A stretch of 64,000 nucleotides of DNA. It comes from Bacteroidota bacterium (lineage in GTDB: Bacteria; Bacteroidota; Bacteroidia; 2-12-FULL-35-15). The stretch is from contig CANJYB010000019.1 in NCBI GenBank assembly GCA_947479085.1, positions 27,119-91,118 on the forward strand, given 5' to 3'. Of the stretch, positions 49,101 to 56,733 are shown piece after piece. The stretch's first letter is position 1, and each line of letters starts with the position of its first letter. The notes beneath the pieces are model-generated. The model made no database searches, was not told the origin of the DNA, and saw nothing but the letters and a program-made list of their open reading frames with translations. Position numbers and translations under genes: made by a program.

Positions 49101-52100
49101 CTATAACTACCACCTCAAGTGCTACTTCAGGTAATATTACAGTAGTTGCAAATAATTCATGTGGTGCAAGTTCTTCACAATCGTTTGCAGTTACAGTAAA
49201 TACTGTACCTCCACAGGCAGGTGCTATAAGTGGTACAACACCGGTTTGTAATGGTTCGACAAATACATATAGTATAAATCCAATTGGTACTGCAACCTCT
49301 TACACGTGGACTTTACCAAGCGGGTGGTCTGGTACTTCAACCTCTACATCAATTAGTGCAACCGCATCTGCAAATAGTGGTAATATTACTGTAGTAGGTG
49401 TAAATACTTGTGGAAACAGCCAGTCACAAACATACGCTGTAACCGTAAATAATCCTCCTACTCAGCCTGGCGCAATCAGTGGTTTAGCGGCTATTTGTGC
49501 TAATAACACCACTACTTATACCGTTTCAGCCGTTGCAGGTGCAACAGGATATACCTGGACTTTACCGGGTGGATGGTCAGGAACTTCTACCACTAATAGT
49601 ATTACTGCTACTGCAGGGTCAACAGGAGGTGTAATTTCCGTTACTGCCGATAATGCTTGTGGCTCAAGTACGGTAAGAAACTTAACAGTCACCGTAAATC
49701 CTTCACCTACAATTGTTGTTTCAAGTGATGCTACTATTTGTTCAGGAACATCAACTCCTTTAACAGCAAGTGGGGCTGCTACATACACTTGGTTGCCGTC
49801 TGCCAGTTTAAATAACGCCTCCATTGCAAATCCAACAGCGACACCTGCAGTTACCACAACTTATACAGTTACCGGAACTGCTGCAGGTTGCCCTAATACA
49901 AATGTTGTGACCATTACAGTAACTCAAACCCCTACAATAACTGTTTCAGGAACAAACGCAATATGTACAGGAGGAAGTACAAATCTTACTGCTAATGGCG
50001 CAACAACTTATTCATGGTTGCCAGCTGCAAGTTTAAGTAATGCTTCTATTGATACTCCTGTTGCTACTCCTGCTTCAACAACAACTTATACTGTAACAGG
50101 AACTACCAGCGGATGCAGCAATACAGGAACATATACAGTAACAGTAAATTCTATCCCTGTAACATCAGCTTCAGGAACTGCAACAATTTGTGCCGGAACA
50201 AATACAACTTTAGGTGCCACAGGAGCAACTACTTACAGTTGGTTACCTTCTGCAACATTAAACAATCCATCTATTGCTAATCCTGTTGCAACTCCAACTA
50301 CTACTACCACTTATACAGTGACAGGTATATCATTAGGTTGTTCATCTACAGCCACCGTTACTATTACAACTACCACAGCACCAACTGCCAATGCAGGGCC
50401 TGATGCTTCGTATTGTGTTGGTGGAAGTGCTCAGCTTACCGGAAGTGGTGGCGGAACCTATTCATGGTTACCTGCAACCGGTTTAAGTGCAACCAACATA
50501 TCTAATCCTGTTGCAAGTCCAACTATTACTACTACTTATACACTAAGTGTTTCAAATGGAACTTGTTCGGCAACGGATGTTGTTGTTGTAACTGTAAATA
50601 CACTTCCAAGTGCTAACGCAGTTACTGATGTAAGTATTACATGTGGTAACAGCACTAATCTATCTGCTTCTGGCGGAACTACTTATTCATGGAGCCCAAC
50701 TACAGGCCTAAGCAATCCAAATATTGCGAACCCCGTTGCGAACCCTCTTTCAACTACCACCTATACGGTAACGGTAAGCAATGGTTCATGTTCAGGAACT
50801 GATGCAGTTGTTGTGACTGTTAATCCGGTTGTAGCTAATGCAGGAAATGATGTTACTATTAGTTGCGGCAATAGCACTACTTTATCTGCTTCCGGTGGAG
50901 CAACCTATTCATGGTCTCCAACAACGGGATTAAGTAATCCTAACATTGCTAATCCGATAGCTAGCCCAGGTGCAACAACCACTTATACCGTAACTGTAAA
51001 TAATGGAGTTTCCTGTACCGCAACAGATGCTGTTGTAGTAACTGTAACTGCTCTTACAGCAAATGCTGGAAATGACGTAACAATAACTTGTGGTGCAAGT
51101 ACAACATTATCCGCATCTGGAGGTACTACTTATTCATGGAGTCCAACTACAGGATTAAGCAACCCTAATATTGCTAACCCTGTAGCGAATCCTGCTGCAA
51201 CAACTACTTATACTGTTACTGTTAACAATGGAGTTTCCTGTACAGCAACAGATGCGGTGGTAGTTACGGTAAATGCTCTCACAGCTAATGCTGGAAATGA
51301 TGTTACTATCTGCAGCAATACAACAACTACATTAACAGCTACTTCAAACGGAACAGGAGCAGGTTATTCATGGAGTCCAACAACAGGATTAAGCAATCCA
51401 AACATTGCTAACCCGGTTGCAAACCCTTCATCTACTACTTCTTATACATTAACCGTAACAAGCGGAATATGTAATGCAAATGATGTGGTGGTGGTTATAG
51501 TTAATACCGCTCCTACAGTTACTGCAGGAACTCCTGCAAGTATATGTTCAGGAACTACTACTCCGCTGACAGCATCAGGAGGAATCACTTATTCATGGTT
51601 ACCTTCAGCTACATTGAGTAATGCATCTATTGCAAATCCTATAGCTACTCCATTAACCACTATTACTTATACAGTAACAGGTTCAGATGGAACTTGTTCT
51701 TCTACTGCAACAGTATTAATTAACGTTACTGCTTCTCCGGTAGCTAATGCCGGTTCAAATGTAACCATAGCTTGTGGTGCATCCACCACATTAGGAGCAT
51801 CAGGCGGAACAAGCTATTCATGGAGTCCAACTACAGGATTAAGCAATCCTAACATTGCTAATCCTGTTGCTACACCTCCTTATACAACTACTTATACTGT
51901 AACGGTTTCTAACGGAACTTGTTCATCAACCGCTTCGGTAACCTTAACAACAGGCACTTTATCTGTTAATGCAGGGTCTGATGTAACCATTTGTACAGGA
52001 AGCAGCACTACTCTTGCGGGTTCAGTAACAGGTGGAAGTGGTTCTTGGGTGAATATGCATACCAGCTATGTATTTACAGAGAATGTAGGTACTTATGCTC

Positions 52101-55100
52101 CTATCTCAGGTGGAACAGTATTCGTGAATACCGCTTCTGCTTCAATGGACGATGTAGTTTCTGGTGCAATCGCAATTCCGGCATTTACATTTAACAATAC
52201 CGTGTATACAAGTTTATACATTACAACTAATGGTATAGTTTCCTTTGGATCCGCACCAACAGCAATAAGTTTACCTATATCAGGCGGAGATACTTACGCA
52301 GGATGTATTTCAGCATTCGGAATGGACCTTAACAGATCATTTACCGGTGGAACACCTGAAGTAAGATATCAGCAAGTTGCAAACGAATTTGTCATTCAAT
52401 GGCAGGATATGGGAAGATATACTACTGCAACTACTACTTATGACAGATTTAGTTTCCAGATAAGATTAAATACTTCTACTAATCAAATTAAAATAGTTTA
52501 TTCTGCTGTTGCAACTTTAGGTGCTTATGCCACTTATCCTGAAGTAGGATTAAGAGGAGTTGACGGAACGTATGCAACAAATGTAAGTAACAGAAACATT
52601 ATTGCTTCAACCGGTGCCTGGGTAAATTCAACTGCAGGAGTAACGAATGCAAGTACCTGTTATTTCAATAGTGCTACCCCTGGGACAGTACCGGCAGCAG
52701 GAACAACATTTACATGGTCATTACCTGCAACTTCTTCTTATTCATGGGCTCCGGCTACAGGTTTAAGTTCAACAACTATTTTAAACCCGGTTGCTAATCC
52801 AACAACTACTACTACTTATACATTAACTGCTACCAGTGGTACTTGTACTGCAGTAGACATGGTTACCATTACCGTTGGTGGAAGTGTTGCCAATGCCGGA
52901 TCGGATGTTTCTATCTGTTCAGGCAATAATACACAGTTGAATGCTACAGGAGCCACATCTTATACATGGTTACCTGCTGCCGGATTAAGTGCAACGAATA
53001 TCGCAAATCCTATTGCTACGCCTGCATCCACCACTACTTATACAGTAACCGGAACTACCGGAACCTGTACTTCAACTGATGCTGTTGTGGTAACCGTGGT
53101 AGCTCAACCGATAGCAAACGCGGGGGCTGATGTCGCCATTTGTTCCGGCAACTCCACTACTCTATCTGCTTCAGGTGGTACTACTTATTCATGGTCACCG
53201 GCAACAGGACTGAGCAATGCAAACATTGCTAACCCGGTTGCAAATCCATCTTCAACTACATCATATACTGTAACTGCTTCTAACGGATCATGTTCTTCAA
53301 CAGATGTTATGGTGGTAACTGTTAACGCTATTCCTACTGCCAATGCAGGAAGTGACGCTACAATTTGTTCAGGCACAAGTACTACTTTGGGTGCTTCAGG
53401 CGGAACATCTTATTCATGGTTACCTGTTACCGGATTGAATGCTGCAAACATTGCATCACCAATAGCTACTCCGGCTGCTACTACTACTTATACAGTAACT
53501 GTTTCTAACGGAACCTGTTCTTCTACAGACGCAGTGGTGGTAACAGTGAATGCTACTCCGGTTGCCAATGCAGGAACTGACGTTACTATCTGTTCCGGAA
53601 GTACGACCAACCTGAACGCTTCTGGTGGAACTAGTTATTCATGGACACCTTCTACAGACCTAGATAATGCTGCAATTGCTAATCCGATTGCCAGCCCTAC
53701 AGTGACCACTACTTATGTAGTTACTGCAACCACTGCAGGTTGTTCTGCAACTGATGCAGTGATTGTTAACGTAGTGGCTCCTCCGGTTGCTAATGCAGGA
53801 AGTGATGTTGCTATTTGCTCTGGAAATACAACAAACCTAAGTGCTTCCGGTGGAACATCTTATGTTTGGACACCTTCAACAGGATTATCTTCATCTATTA
53901 TTTCTAACCCTGTGGCTAATCCAACATCAACAACCACTTATACAGTTTCTGTTTCTAACGGAACCTGTTCGGTAACTGATGCTGTTGTGTTAACTGTTAA
54001 CCCTACTCCGGTTGCGGATGCCGGTCTTGATGTTACAATATGTTCAGGAAGCTCAACTAATTTAGCTGCCAATGGTGGAACCATCTATTCATGGAGCCCT
54101 GCAACTGGATTAAGTGACCCTAATATTGCAAACCCGGTTGCTTCTCCTTCCGGAACATCCATTTATGTAGTAACTGTTTCAAACGGATTGTGCAGCTCGC
54201 AGGATGCTGTAACTGTTAACGTGGTTTCTCCTCCTGTTGCTAATGCAGGAAATGATGTTACTATTTGCTCCGGAACAACAACTAACCTTAATGCTTCAGG
54301 TGGTACTGTTTACTCATGGTCTCCATCGGCCGGGTTAAGTAATGCTTCTATAGCAAACCCTGTTGCTTCTCCTGGTTTCACAACTACTTATTCGGTAACA
54401 GTTTCTAACGGAACCTGTTCAACAACAGATGCAGTAATTGTAAACGTGAACCCAACTCCTTTAGCTAACGCAGGAAGTGATGTTACGGTTTGTTTAGGAA
54501 ATAACACTACATTGAATGGTTCAGGCGGAACTACTTATTCATGGTCACCGGCAACCGGATTAAGCGACCCTAACATTGCAAATCCTGTGTGTACTCCAAT
54601 CGTCAATACAACTTATATCTTAACTGTTTCCAATGGAATATGTTCAGATAATGATACGGTATCTGTGATTGTAAACATTGCCAATGCAGGTCCGGATGTT
54701 GCTATTTGTTCGGGTGCAAGCACTATTTTGAATGCTGTGGGAGGAACAACCTATTCATGGTTACCAATAACAGGATTAAGCAATGCAAATATTGCTAACC
54801 CGGTTGCAACACCATTAGCAACTACTACCTATACAGCAACTGTTTCCAGTGCATGTGGAACCACTGTTGATTCGATAACAGTAACAGTATTACCTTTACC
54901 TATTGCTGATGCCGGAGTAGACACCACCATTTGTTCTGGAACTTCAGTGATGCTGAATGCAACAGGCGGAGTATCTTATACCTGGTTACCAACCACTGGT
55001 TTAAGTAATGCATCTGTTTCAAACCCTGTTGCTACCCCTGCTGCTACAGCTACTTATACAGTATCTGTGTCGGACGGAACGTGCTCTTCAACCGATATGG

Positions 55101-56110
55101 TAACCGTAACTGTTAATACAACTCCGGTTGCAAATGCAGGTTCAGATGTTAACATTTGTTCAGGAAACACTACAACGTTGAATGCTTCTGGAGGAACAAA
55201 TTATGCTTGGTTGCCTGCTACTGATTTATCAGCAGCGAACATTGCAAATCCGATAGCAAGTCCTACAACCACTGTTACTTATACGGTAACGGTATCTAAC
55301 GGAAACTGTTCTTCTACCGACATGGTAGTGGTGACCGTAAACAGCTTACCTGTAGCTCCGGCTTCTATTTCCGGTCCAACTACTGTATGTGAAGGTTCAA
55401 GCAATATATTCTATGTAGCTACCGACCCTAACATTACCAATTACTTCTGGGCATTGCCAGGAAACTGGACTGGAAGTTCTGTAACGGATTCAATCACTTT
55501 GGTTGCTAACGTAAGCAGTGGTACCTTAGCAGTTACAGCAAGTAACGGTTGTGGCTCTGCTTCACCGGTAATACTGAACATAACATTGAACCCTGCTCCT
55601 ATTGTACAAATTGGTGCCATGGCACATGTTTGTAACAATGCCGGCCCGATTGCTCTAACTACAGGTTTCCCTTCAGGTGCAGGTGGTGTGTATTCTGGTA
55701 TTGGTGTTAGTGGAATCAACCTGTTTGACCCGGGAGTATCTGGTGTAGGTACATTTACTATTACTTATACTTATACAGACCCGAACTCAGGTTGTTCAGC
55801 TTCTGCTAACGGTCCTTTAACAGTTGACTTATGTACAGGTCTTGCTTCAGGAAATAACAATACAGATGTAACTGTTTATCCTAATCCATTCCTTGACTAT
55901 ACCACTGTTAAAATTGGAGATGGAATAACATTAGATAATGCATCCATTGTTGTATTTGATGTATTGGGCAAACAGGTAATTAACATGACCAATGTTACGG
56001 AACATGAAGTGAGAATAGAAAGAAATGACCTGAATTCAGGAATGTATTTCTATAAATTAATCAATAATGACAAAGTAATTACCACCGGAAGATTGATTAT
56101 TTCGGAATAA
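40163..56110 (+). CDS. Giant T9SS type A adhesin, 5,315 aa
   Basis: Signal peptide 1-23 (ends AAAQ). (1) Residues about 24-2345: 24 repeats of about 96 aa with (V/I)TVTxPNGGExW..G(C/L)..(Y/H).ITW, an aromatic YYSxNNG strand and VPN..S..CL(V/I)(K/R)V, resembling Kre9/KNH-type Ser-Thr-rich domains. (2) One Ig-like unit and two SYQWKxNGxxVG Ig units. (3) Seven PKD-like units (ITGNATICSGSTNTYSI, then SYTWTLPSGWSG). (4) About 22 Ig-like units of about 67 aa (NAGSDVTICSGxSTTL.ASGG, then YSWSPATGLSNxNIANPVA, then TTTYTVTVSNG), one of them carrying a nidogen-like insertion. (5) A last PKD-like unit, an Ig-like unit and a type A sorting domain (VTVYPNPFLDYTTV, GMYFYKLI). The repeats are the rigid stalk type of surface adhesins. 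Largest gene in the window (25%). Confidence 0.93.
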   Translation: MRLVRLLSAVLFTAFAFNNAAAQTVTVTNPNGGNVLYVCQSYTITWTQTGSPSNYWNIDYSANGGSTWSSIASNLLVANGQFVWTVPNIQTTTALIRLTDTQNPATTDVSNSYFTVNIPITVTAPNGGETWSALTSHNITWNTLGTSGNYNIYYSVDGGASWITIATNYASATGTYAWNVPNNPSVQCKVRVMDYVTNCMVDESNNNFTILAATPILLTPNGGETLQVGCNYTITWTASTFFSAVKLEYSTNNGGSWTTITTSTSNTGSYSWTVPNAVSINCLIRASNTSDLTSFDVSNAVFIIAPPVIVTSPNGGETLTGCSNTTITWAKSNCISTYWNIYYSINNGTTWVNIAYALSDNGSTSQSYSWYVPNNLVSAQGLIRIESYNNPGTYYDVSNAAFTFAQSNNIQVTAPNGGESVLGCSTLAITWTKLVSPCNTSYNLYYSTNNGTTYTYITSVTDNGTNFQSYSWTVPNGITTTQALIKVESGNWTNISDVSNAAFNINPSADITVSAPNGGESWQGLTSHTITWTNLAGASGLYTIQYSINNGSTWATLATNYTGNSYVWASVPNTPSTTCLVKVIDYLNNCKFDVSNANFTITAATPVLLTPNGGENFSVACTGYSITWNTATIYSTVNLYYSTNNGSSYTAIATGLSNNGSYNWTIPNFPSTQCLVKIANTADLTSFDVSNAVFTIAVPVTVTAPNGGESWVGCTSYNITWTKSTCIGGYWNIYYSTNNGGTWTAIVNAVTDNGATSQTYGWQVPNGVTSSQALIKVESYYYPTSYFDQSNGVFTISPSNDITVVTPNGGQTLASQSSYNITWTNTAAVSGNYTIQFSSNNGASWNTVATNITGNSYTWTVPNTSSSQCLIRVYDYNNSCRIDQSDATFTVTPSGPVLLTPNGGETVQIGCTYNITWTASTFISPVKLEYSTNSGSTWVQIIASTTNNGVYGWVVPNTVSANCLVRASNTSDLTLFDFSDAVFTIAPAVTVTAPNGGETITGCSNVNITWNKSNCVSTYWNIYYSINNGTTWVQIVNALTNSGGNSQTYSWYVPNNLSSTTALIKVESYSNPSTYFDQSNAVFTINPSQNITVTSPNGGETATGCSPFNITWNKSTSPCNSNFTIYYSLDNGVTYVGITTVADNGLASQTYSWSVPNTLTSTQALIKVVSYDWNNIFDVSNAVFTINPSADITVTSPNGGETWQGLSSHTITWSNLAGASGLYSIQYSTNGGSSYTSIVTNITGNSYTWNVPNIPSTTCLIKVIDYLTPCKFDVSDALFTISPATPIVLTPNGGQQFNVACTTGITWNTATYYSTVNLYYSIDNGATYTTIATNQTNNGYYTWTIPNFPSTNCLIKVANYANTAVYDVSDVVFTILTPVTVTSPNGNENWYGCSTYNITWNKSTCVTTYWNIFYSIDNGNTWTYVVNAVADNGSANQSYAWTVPNTITTTQALIKVESYYSTAYTDVSNSVFNISPSNDITLTAPNGGQVIAALSTYTITWTNLGTASGQYSLQYSINGGSSWNNIVSNITGNSYNWTVPNTAVSTNCLIRVFDYINSCKIDQSDAVFTITPPQPILLTPNGGESLQILCSYNITWNASTFYSPVKLEYSTNGGATWFNIIASTANNGSYNWSVPNTVSSNILVKASNTADLSLYDVSDALLAIPASVTVTSPNGGENLVGCTNTTITWNKSNCIGNWNIYYSLNNGSTYTLIASPTNNGTVSQSYTWYVPNNLTTTQGLIKIESASYPGTYLDVSNANFSITPNQNITVTAPNGSETWAGCNTYNITWTKSASPCNTGFDIYYSLDNGATYNYITSVTDNGATSQTYAWTLPNNLNSIQAKIKVVSSNYNNINDASNNAFTVLPSNDITVTSPNGGQTIQGLTTYTISWTNSIYASGLYNVYYSLNNGSSWTTLTTNYSGNSYSWNVPNVSSTTCLVRVMDYLANCRLDISDAVFTIAPATPILLTPNGGETLNTGATYGITWNTATIYSTVNLYYSLNNGTTWTTIATSQTNNGFYSWTVPNANSTTCLVRIANTADVTIKDESDAVFTIIPAVKIVTPNGGELLGGCTVTSITFQHSPTYTNFSIQYSINNGVSWITINSSFTSAANPATLTWSLPNTGSTVTLVKVIPNTQPSYFDLSDAVFTIVKPVTIIQPNFGGILQVGSNYNITWSSDGISNVYDIFYSTNGGASYTNIITAYNTATNQYTWTLPNTPSTNCKVWVRDNTASCKNDTSDVAFTISTTAPPVTLLTPNGGQTLSGCQSYNITWTDSPVIGTYDIAYSTNGGTTFTNIVTGYATVSGSYSWILPNGLSSSNCLIRVRSTAQPTTLDMSDAAFTINTGSITSTSDTTICANVPLQLNATGGVNYSWSPATGLSSTTIANPVATLSSSVTYTITSNNGGCIYTDNLAVTVVSGNPAATVAIAASPSNIICNSATVTFTATPTNGGYNPTYQWKVNNVNVGTNSPTYVTSSLTNGQVVTCVMTSSYACVTGSPATSNAVTMSVSNIVTPSVSISASPSSTICAGISVTFTATPTNGGASPSYQWKLNGSPVGTNSSTYTSTTLSNGDIVACVMTTNALCYTSATATSSNITMTVNTVPTAPLGINGNVSICSNSSNNYSINPVFGATSYTWTLPSGWSGSSTSTSIATVANTAGGYITVTANNACGSSTTQSISVNVNLVPTQPIAITGNATICSSTSNIYQVAAVSGATSYTWTLPSGWTGSSSSNSITTTSSTISGNITVTANNACGSSSSQVLAITVNTVPTQPGTITGNATICSGSTNTYSISAVAGATSYTWTLPSGWSGASSTTSISAQANTTSGNVTVVANNSCGASTSRTFAVTVTNAPTQPGTITGSATVCANATATYSITAVSGATSYNWILPLGWTGTSTTNSITATVGVSGGTILVSAVNSCGVSSAQSLTVNVNSITAQPGAISGNNVVCSNTSNIYTISGVSGATSYTWTLPGGWTGTSTNTSITTTSSATSGNITVVANNSCGASSSQSFAVTVNTVPPQAGAISGTTPVCNGSTNTYSINPIGTATSYTWTLPSGWSGTSTSTSISATASANSGNITVVGVNTCGNSQSQTYAVTVNNPPTQPGAISGLAAICANNTTTYTVSAVAGATGYTWTLPGGWSGTSTTNSITATAGSTGGVISVTADNACGSSTVRNLTVTVNPSPTIVVSSDATICSGTSTPLTASGAATYTWLPSASLNNASIANPTATPAVTTTYTVTGTAAGCPNTNVVTITVTQTPTITVSGTNAICTGGSTNLTANGATTYSWLPAASLSNASIDTPVATPASTTTYTVTGTTSGCSNTGTYTVTVNSIPVTSASGTATICAGTNTTLGATGATTYSWLPSATLNNPSIANPVATPTTTTTYTVTGISLGCSSTATVTITTTTAPTANAGPDASYCVGGSAQLTGSGGGTYSWLPATGLSATNISNPVASPTITTTYTLSVSNGTCSATDVVVVTVNTLPSANAVTDVSITCGNSTNLSASGGTTYSWSPTTGLSNPNIANPVANPLSTTTYTVTVSNGSCSGTDAVVVTVNPVVANAGNDVTISCGNSTTLSASGGATYSWSPTTGLSNPNIANPIASPGATTTYTVTVNNGVSCTATDAVVVTVTALTANAGNDVTITCGASTTLSASGGTTYSWSPTTGLSNPNIANPVANPAATTTYTVTVNNGVSCTATDAVVVTVNALTANAGNDVTICSNTTTTLTATSNGTGAGYSWSPTTGLSNPNIANPVANPSSTTSYTLTVTSGICNANDVVVVIVNTAPTVTAGTPASICSGTTTPLTASGGITYSWLPSATLSNASIANPIATPLTTITYTVTGSDGTCSSTATVLINVTASPVANAGSNVTIACGASTTLGASGGTSYSWSPTTGLSNPNIANPVATPPYTTTYTVTVSNGTCSSTASVTLTTGTLSVNAGSDVTICTGSSTTLAGSVTGGSGSWVNMHTSYVFTENVGTYAPISGGTVFVNTASASMDDVVSGAIAIPAFTFNNTVYTSLYITTNGIVSFGSAPTAISLPISGGDTYAGCISAFGMDLNRSFTGGTPEVRYQQVANEFVIQWQDMGRYTTATTTYDRFSFQIRLNTSTNQIKIVYSAVATLGAYATYPEVGLRGVDGTYATNVSNRNIIASTGAWVNSTAGVTNASTCYFNSATPGTVPAAGTTFTWSLPATSSYSWAPATGLSSTTILNPVANPTTTTTYTLTATSGTCTAVDMVTITVGGSVANAGSDVSICSGNNTQLNATGATSYTWLPAAGLSATNIANPIATPASTTTYTVTGTTGTCTSTDAVVVTVVAQPIANAGADVAICSGNSTTLSASGGTTYSWSPATGLSNANIANPVANPSSTTSYTVTASNGSCSSTDVMVVTVNAIPTANAGSDATICSGTSTTLGASGGTSYSWLPVTGLNAANIASPIATPAATTTYTVTVSNGTCSSTDAVVVTVNATPVANAGTDVTICSGSTTNLNASGGTSYSWTPSTDLDNAAIANPIASPTVTTTYVVTATTAGCSATDAVIVNVVAPPVANAGSDVAICSGNTTNLSASGGTSYVWTPSTGLSSSIISNPVANPTSTTTYTVSVSNGTCSVTDAVVLTVNPTPVADAGLDVTICSGSSTNLAANGGTIYSWSPATGLSDPNIANPVASPSGTSIYVVTVSNGLCSSQDAVTVNVVSPPVANAGNDVTICSGTTTNLNASGGTVYSWSPSAGLSNASIANPVASPGFTTTYSVTVSNGTCSTTDAVIVNVNPTPLANAGSDVTVCLGNNTTLNGSGGTTYSWSPATGLSDPNIANPVCTPIVNTTYILTVSNGICSDNDTVSVIVNIANAGPDVAICSGASTILNAVGGTTYSWLPITGLSNANIANPVATPLATTTYTATVSSACGTTVDSITVTVLPLPIADAGVDTTICSGTSVMLNATGGVSYTWLPTTGLSNASVSNPVATPAATATYTVSVSDGTCSSTDMVTVTVNTTPVANAGSDVNICSGNTTTLNASGGTNYAWLPATDLSAANIANPIASPTTTVTYTVTVSNGNCSSTDMVVVTVNSLPVAPASISGPTTVCEGSSNIFYVATDPNITNYFWALPGNWTGSSVTDSITLVANVSSGTLAVTASNGCGSASPVILNITLNPAPIVQIGAMAHVCNNAGPIALTTGFPSGAGGVYSGIGVSGINLFDPGVSGVGTFTITYTYTDPNSGCSASANGPLTVDLCTGLASGNNNTDVTVYPNPFLDYTTVKIGDGITLDNASIVVFDVLGKQVINMTNVTEHEVRIERNDLNSGMYFYKLINNDKVITTGRLIISE
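40520..46615 (+). repeat. Three copies of a seven-domain super-repeat (about 2.03 kb each)
   Basis: Inside the giant gene, domains 2-8, 9-15 and 16-22 follow the same order A-B-C-D-A'-B'-C'. Copies start at 40520, 42566 and 44600 (2,046, 2,034 and 2,016 bp). Marker segments track the order: TASTF..VKLEYS in B, NTAT(I/Y)YSTVNLYYS in B', SPCN in D, GASGLY or YASGLY in A'. The last C' (domain 22) is the most diverged. Confidence 0.85.
52033..52734 (+). other. Nidogen-like domain inserted within an Ig-like repeat (inside the giant CDS)
   Basis: The Ig unit NAGSDVTICTGSSTTLAGSVTGG is interrupted and resumes as YSWAPATGLSSTTILNPVA. Between lie about 234 aa (SWVNMHTSYVF, then IAIPAFTFNNTVYTSLYITTNGIVSFGS, then VQWQDMGRY-like and VGLRGVDGTYATNVSN) resembling the nidogen-like domains of the 735-aa protein at 6428. 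Confidence 0.75.
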
Positions 56111-56127
56111 GTTAGTCTCTGCGAACA

Positions 56128-56157
56128 AACCTGACAGGTTTTAAATACCTGTCAGGC
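56128..56157. repeat. CCTGACAGG-type hairpin
   Basis: CCTGACAGG, TTTTAAATA loop, CCTGTCAGG, 17 bp after the stop of the giant gene. Same core as the hairpin at 13320-13350. Confidence 0.8.
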
Positions 56158-56165
56158 TTATTATA

Positions 56166-56203
56166 AAAAAATCCTGTTCTTCGAAAGAAGAGCGGGATTT
56201 TTT
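56166..56203 (+). terminator. Terminator of the giant adhesin gene
   Basis: A 17-bp stem (two G-U pairs) capped by a GAAA tetraloop: AAAAAATCCTGTTCTTC with GAAGAGCGGGATTTTTT. Confidence 0.9.
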
Positions 56204-56397
56204 TCTTTCCTTTTTACCCTTAGTAGAAAAAACAGTATACAAAAAATCAAAACCTGACTACTTTATTATTATAGCCAATAAGGTAATAAGGTTGAATAAT
56301 TATCAGAAAGTCTGTTTTTTCTTACATGCTACAATCGAAATTAGTCCTTTCCGATTTTATTGTTTAAAGCATTTTAAGTTTTATTGACTTCCTTACG

Positions 56398-56463
56398 CCA
56401 TTTATGGAGCTCCATACGTCACGTATGGACGTCCATGCGTGACGTATGGAGCTCCATAAATGG
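56398..56463. repeat. 21-bp array E forming a 66-bp near-perfect palindrome
   Basis: Three 12-bp palindromes, ATGGAGCTCCAT (56404), ATGGACGTCCAT (56425) and ATGGAGCTCCAT (56446), are spaced exactly 21 bp with ACGTCACGT and GCGTGACGT between. The whole 66 bp is one palindrome centred at 56430.5, with a single unmatched pair (56424 T / 56437 G, a G-U pair in RNA). The rest of the spacer to 56733 is AT-rich; TACTTTCG just before 56710 may be a promoter box for the DPP IV gene. Confidence 0.93.
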
Positions 56464-56733
56464 CTCAAAAGTCTCCACTTTTTTTATAAAATATTAAAAT
56501 CCAGCTAATTAACTACAAATGAGTCGAATTTCGTAAAAACTCAATTGAGCAAAGCGTAAAAAATGGCTAAAAAATCGCATGTTGGATAAAAGGAAAAATA
56601 TATTGTTAGTATAAAAAGACTTGGTTCATGAGCTACCGAAAATTGATAAAAACTCTTCCTCCCACTCATCACATTTTAATAAATACATAAACCAAATTTC
56701 TCTACTTTCGTGCAACCATTTCAAACAAAAATT

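Noticed and set aside
48553..55719. Antisense ORFs inside the giant adhesin gene
   Set aside because: They mirror the Thr/Ser/Val-rich repeats of the sense frame and have no independent support.
56710..56733. GTG start for the DPP IV gene
   Set aside because: It overlaps the likely promoter box and would place extra residues before a complete signal peptide; ATG at 56734 is better.
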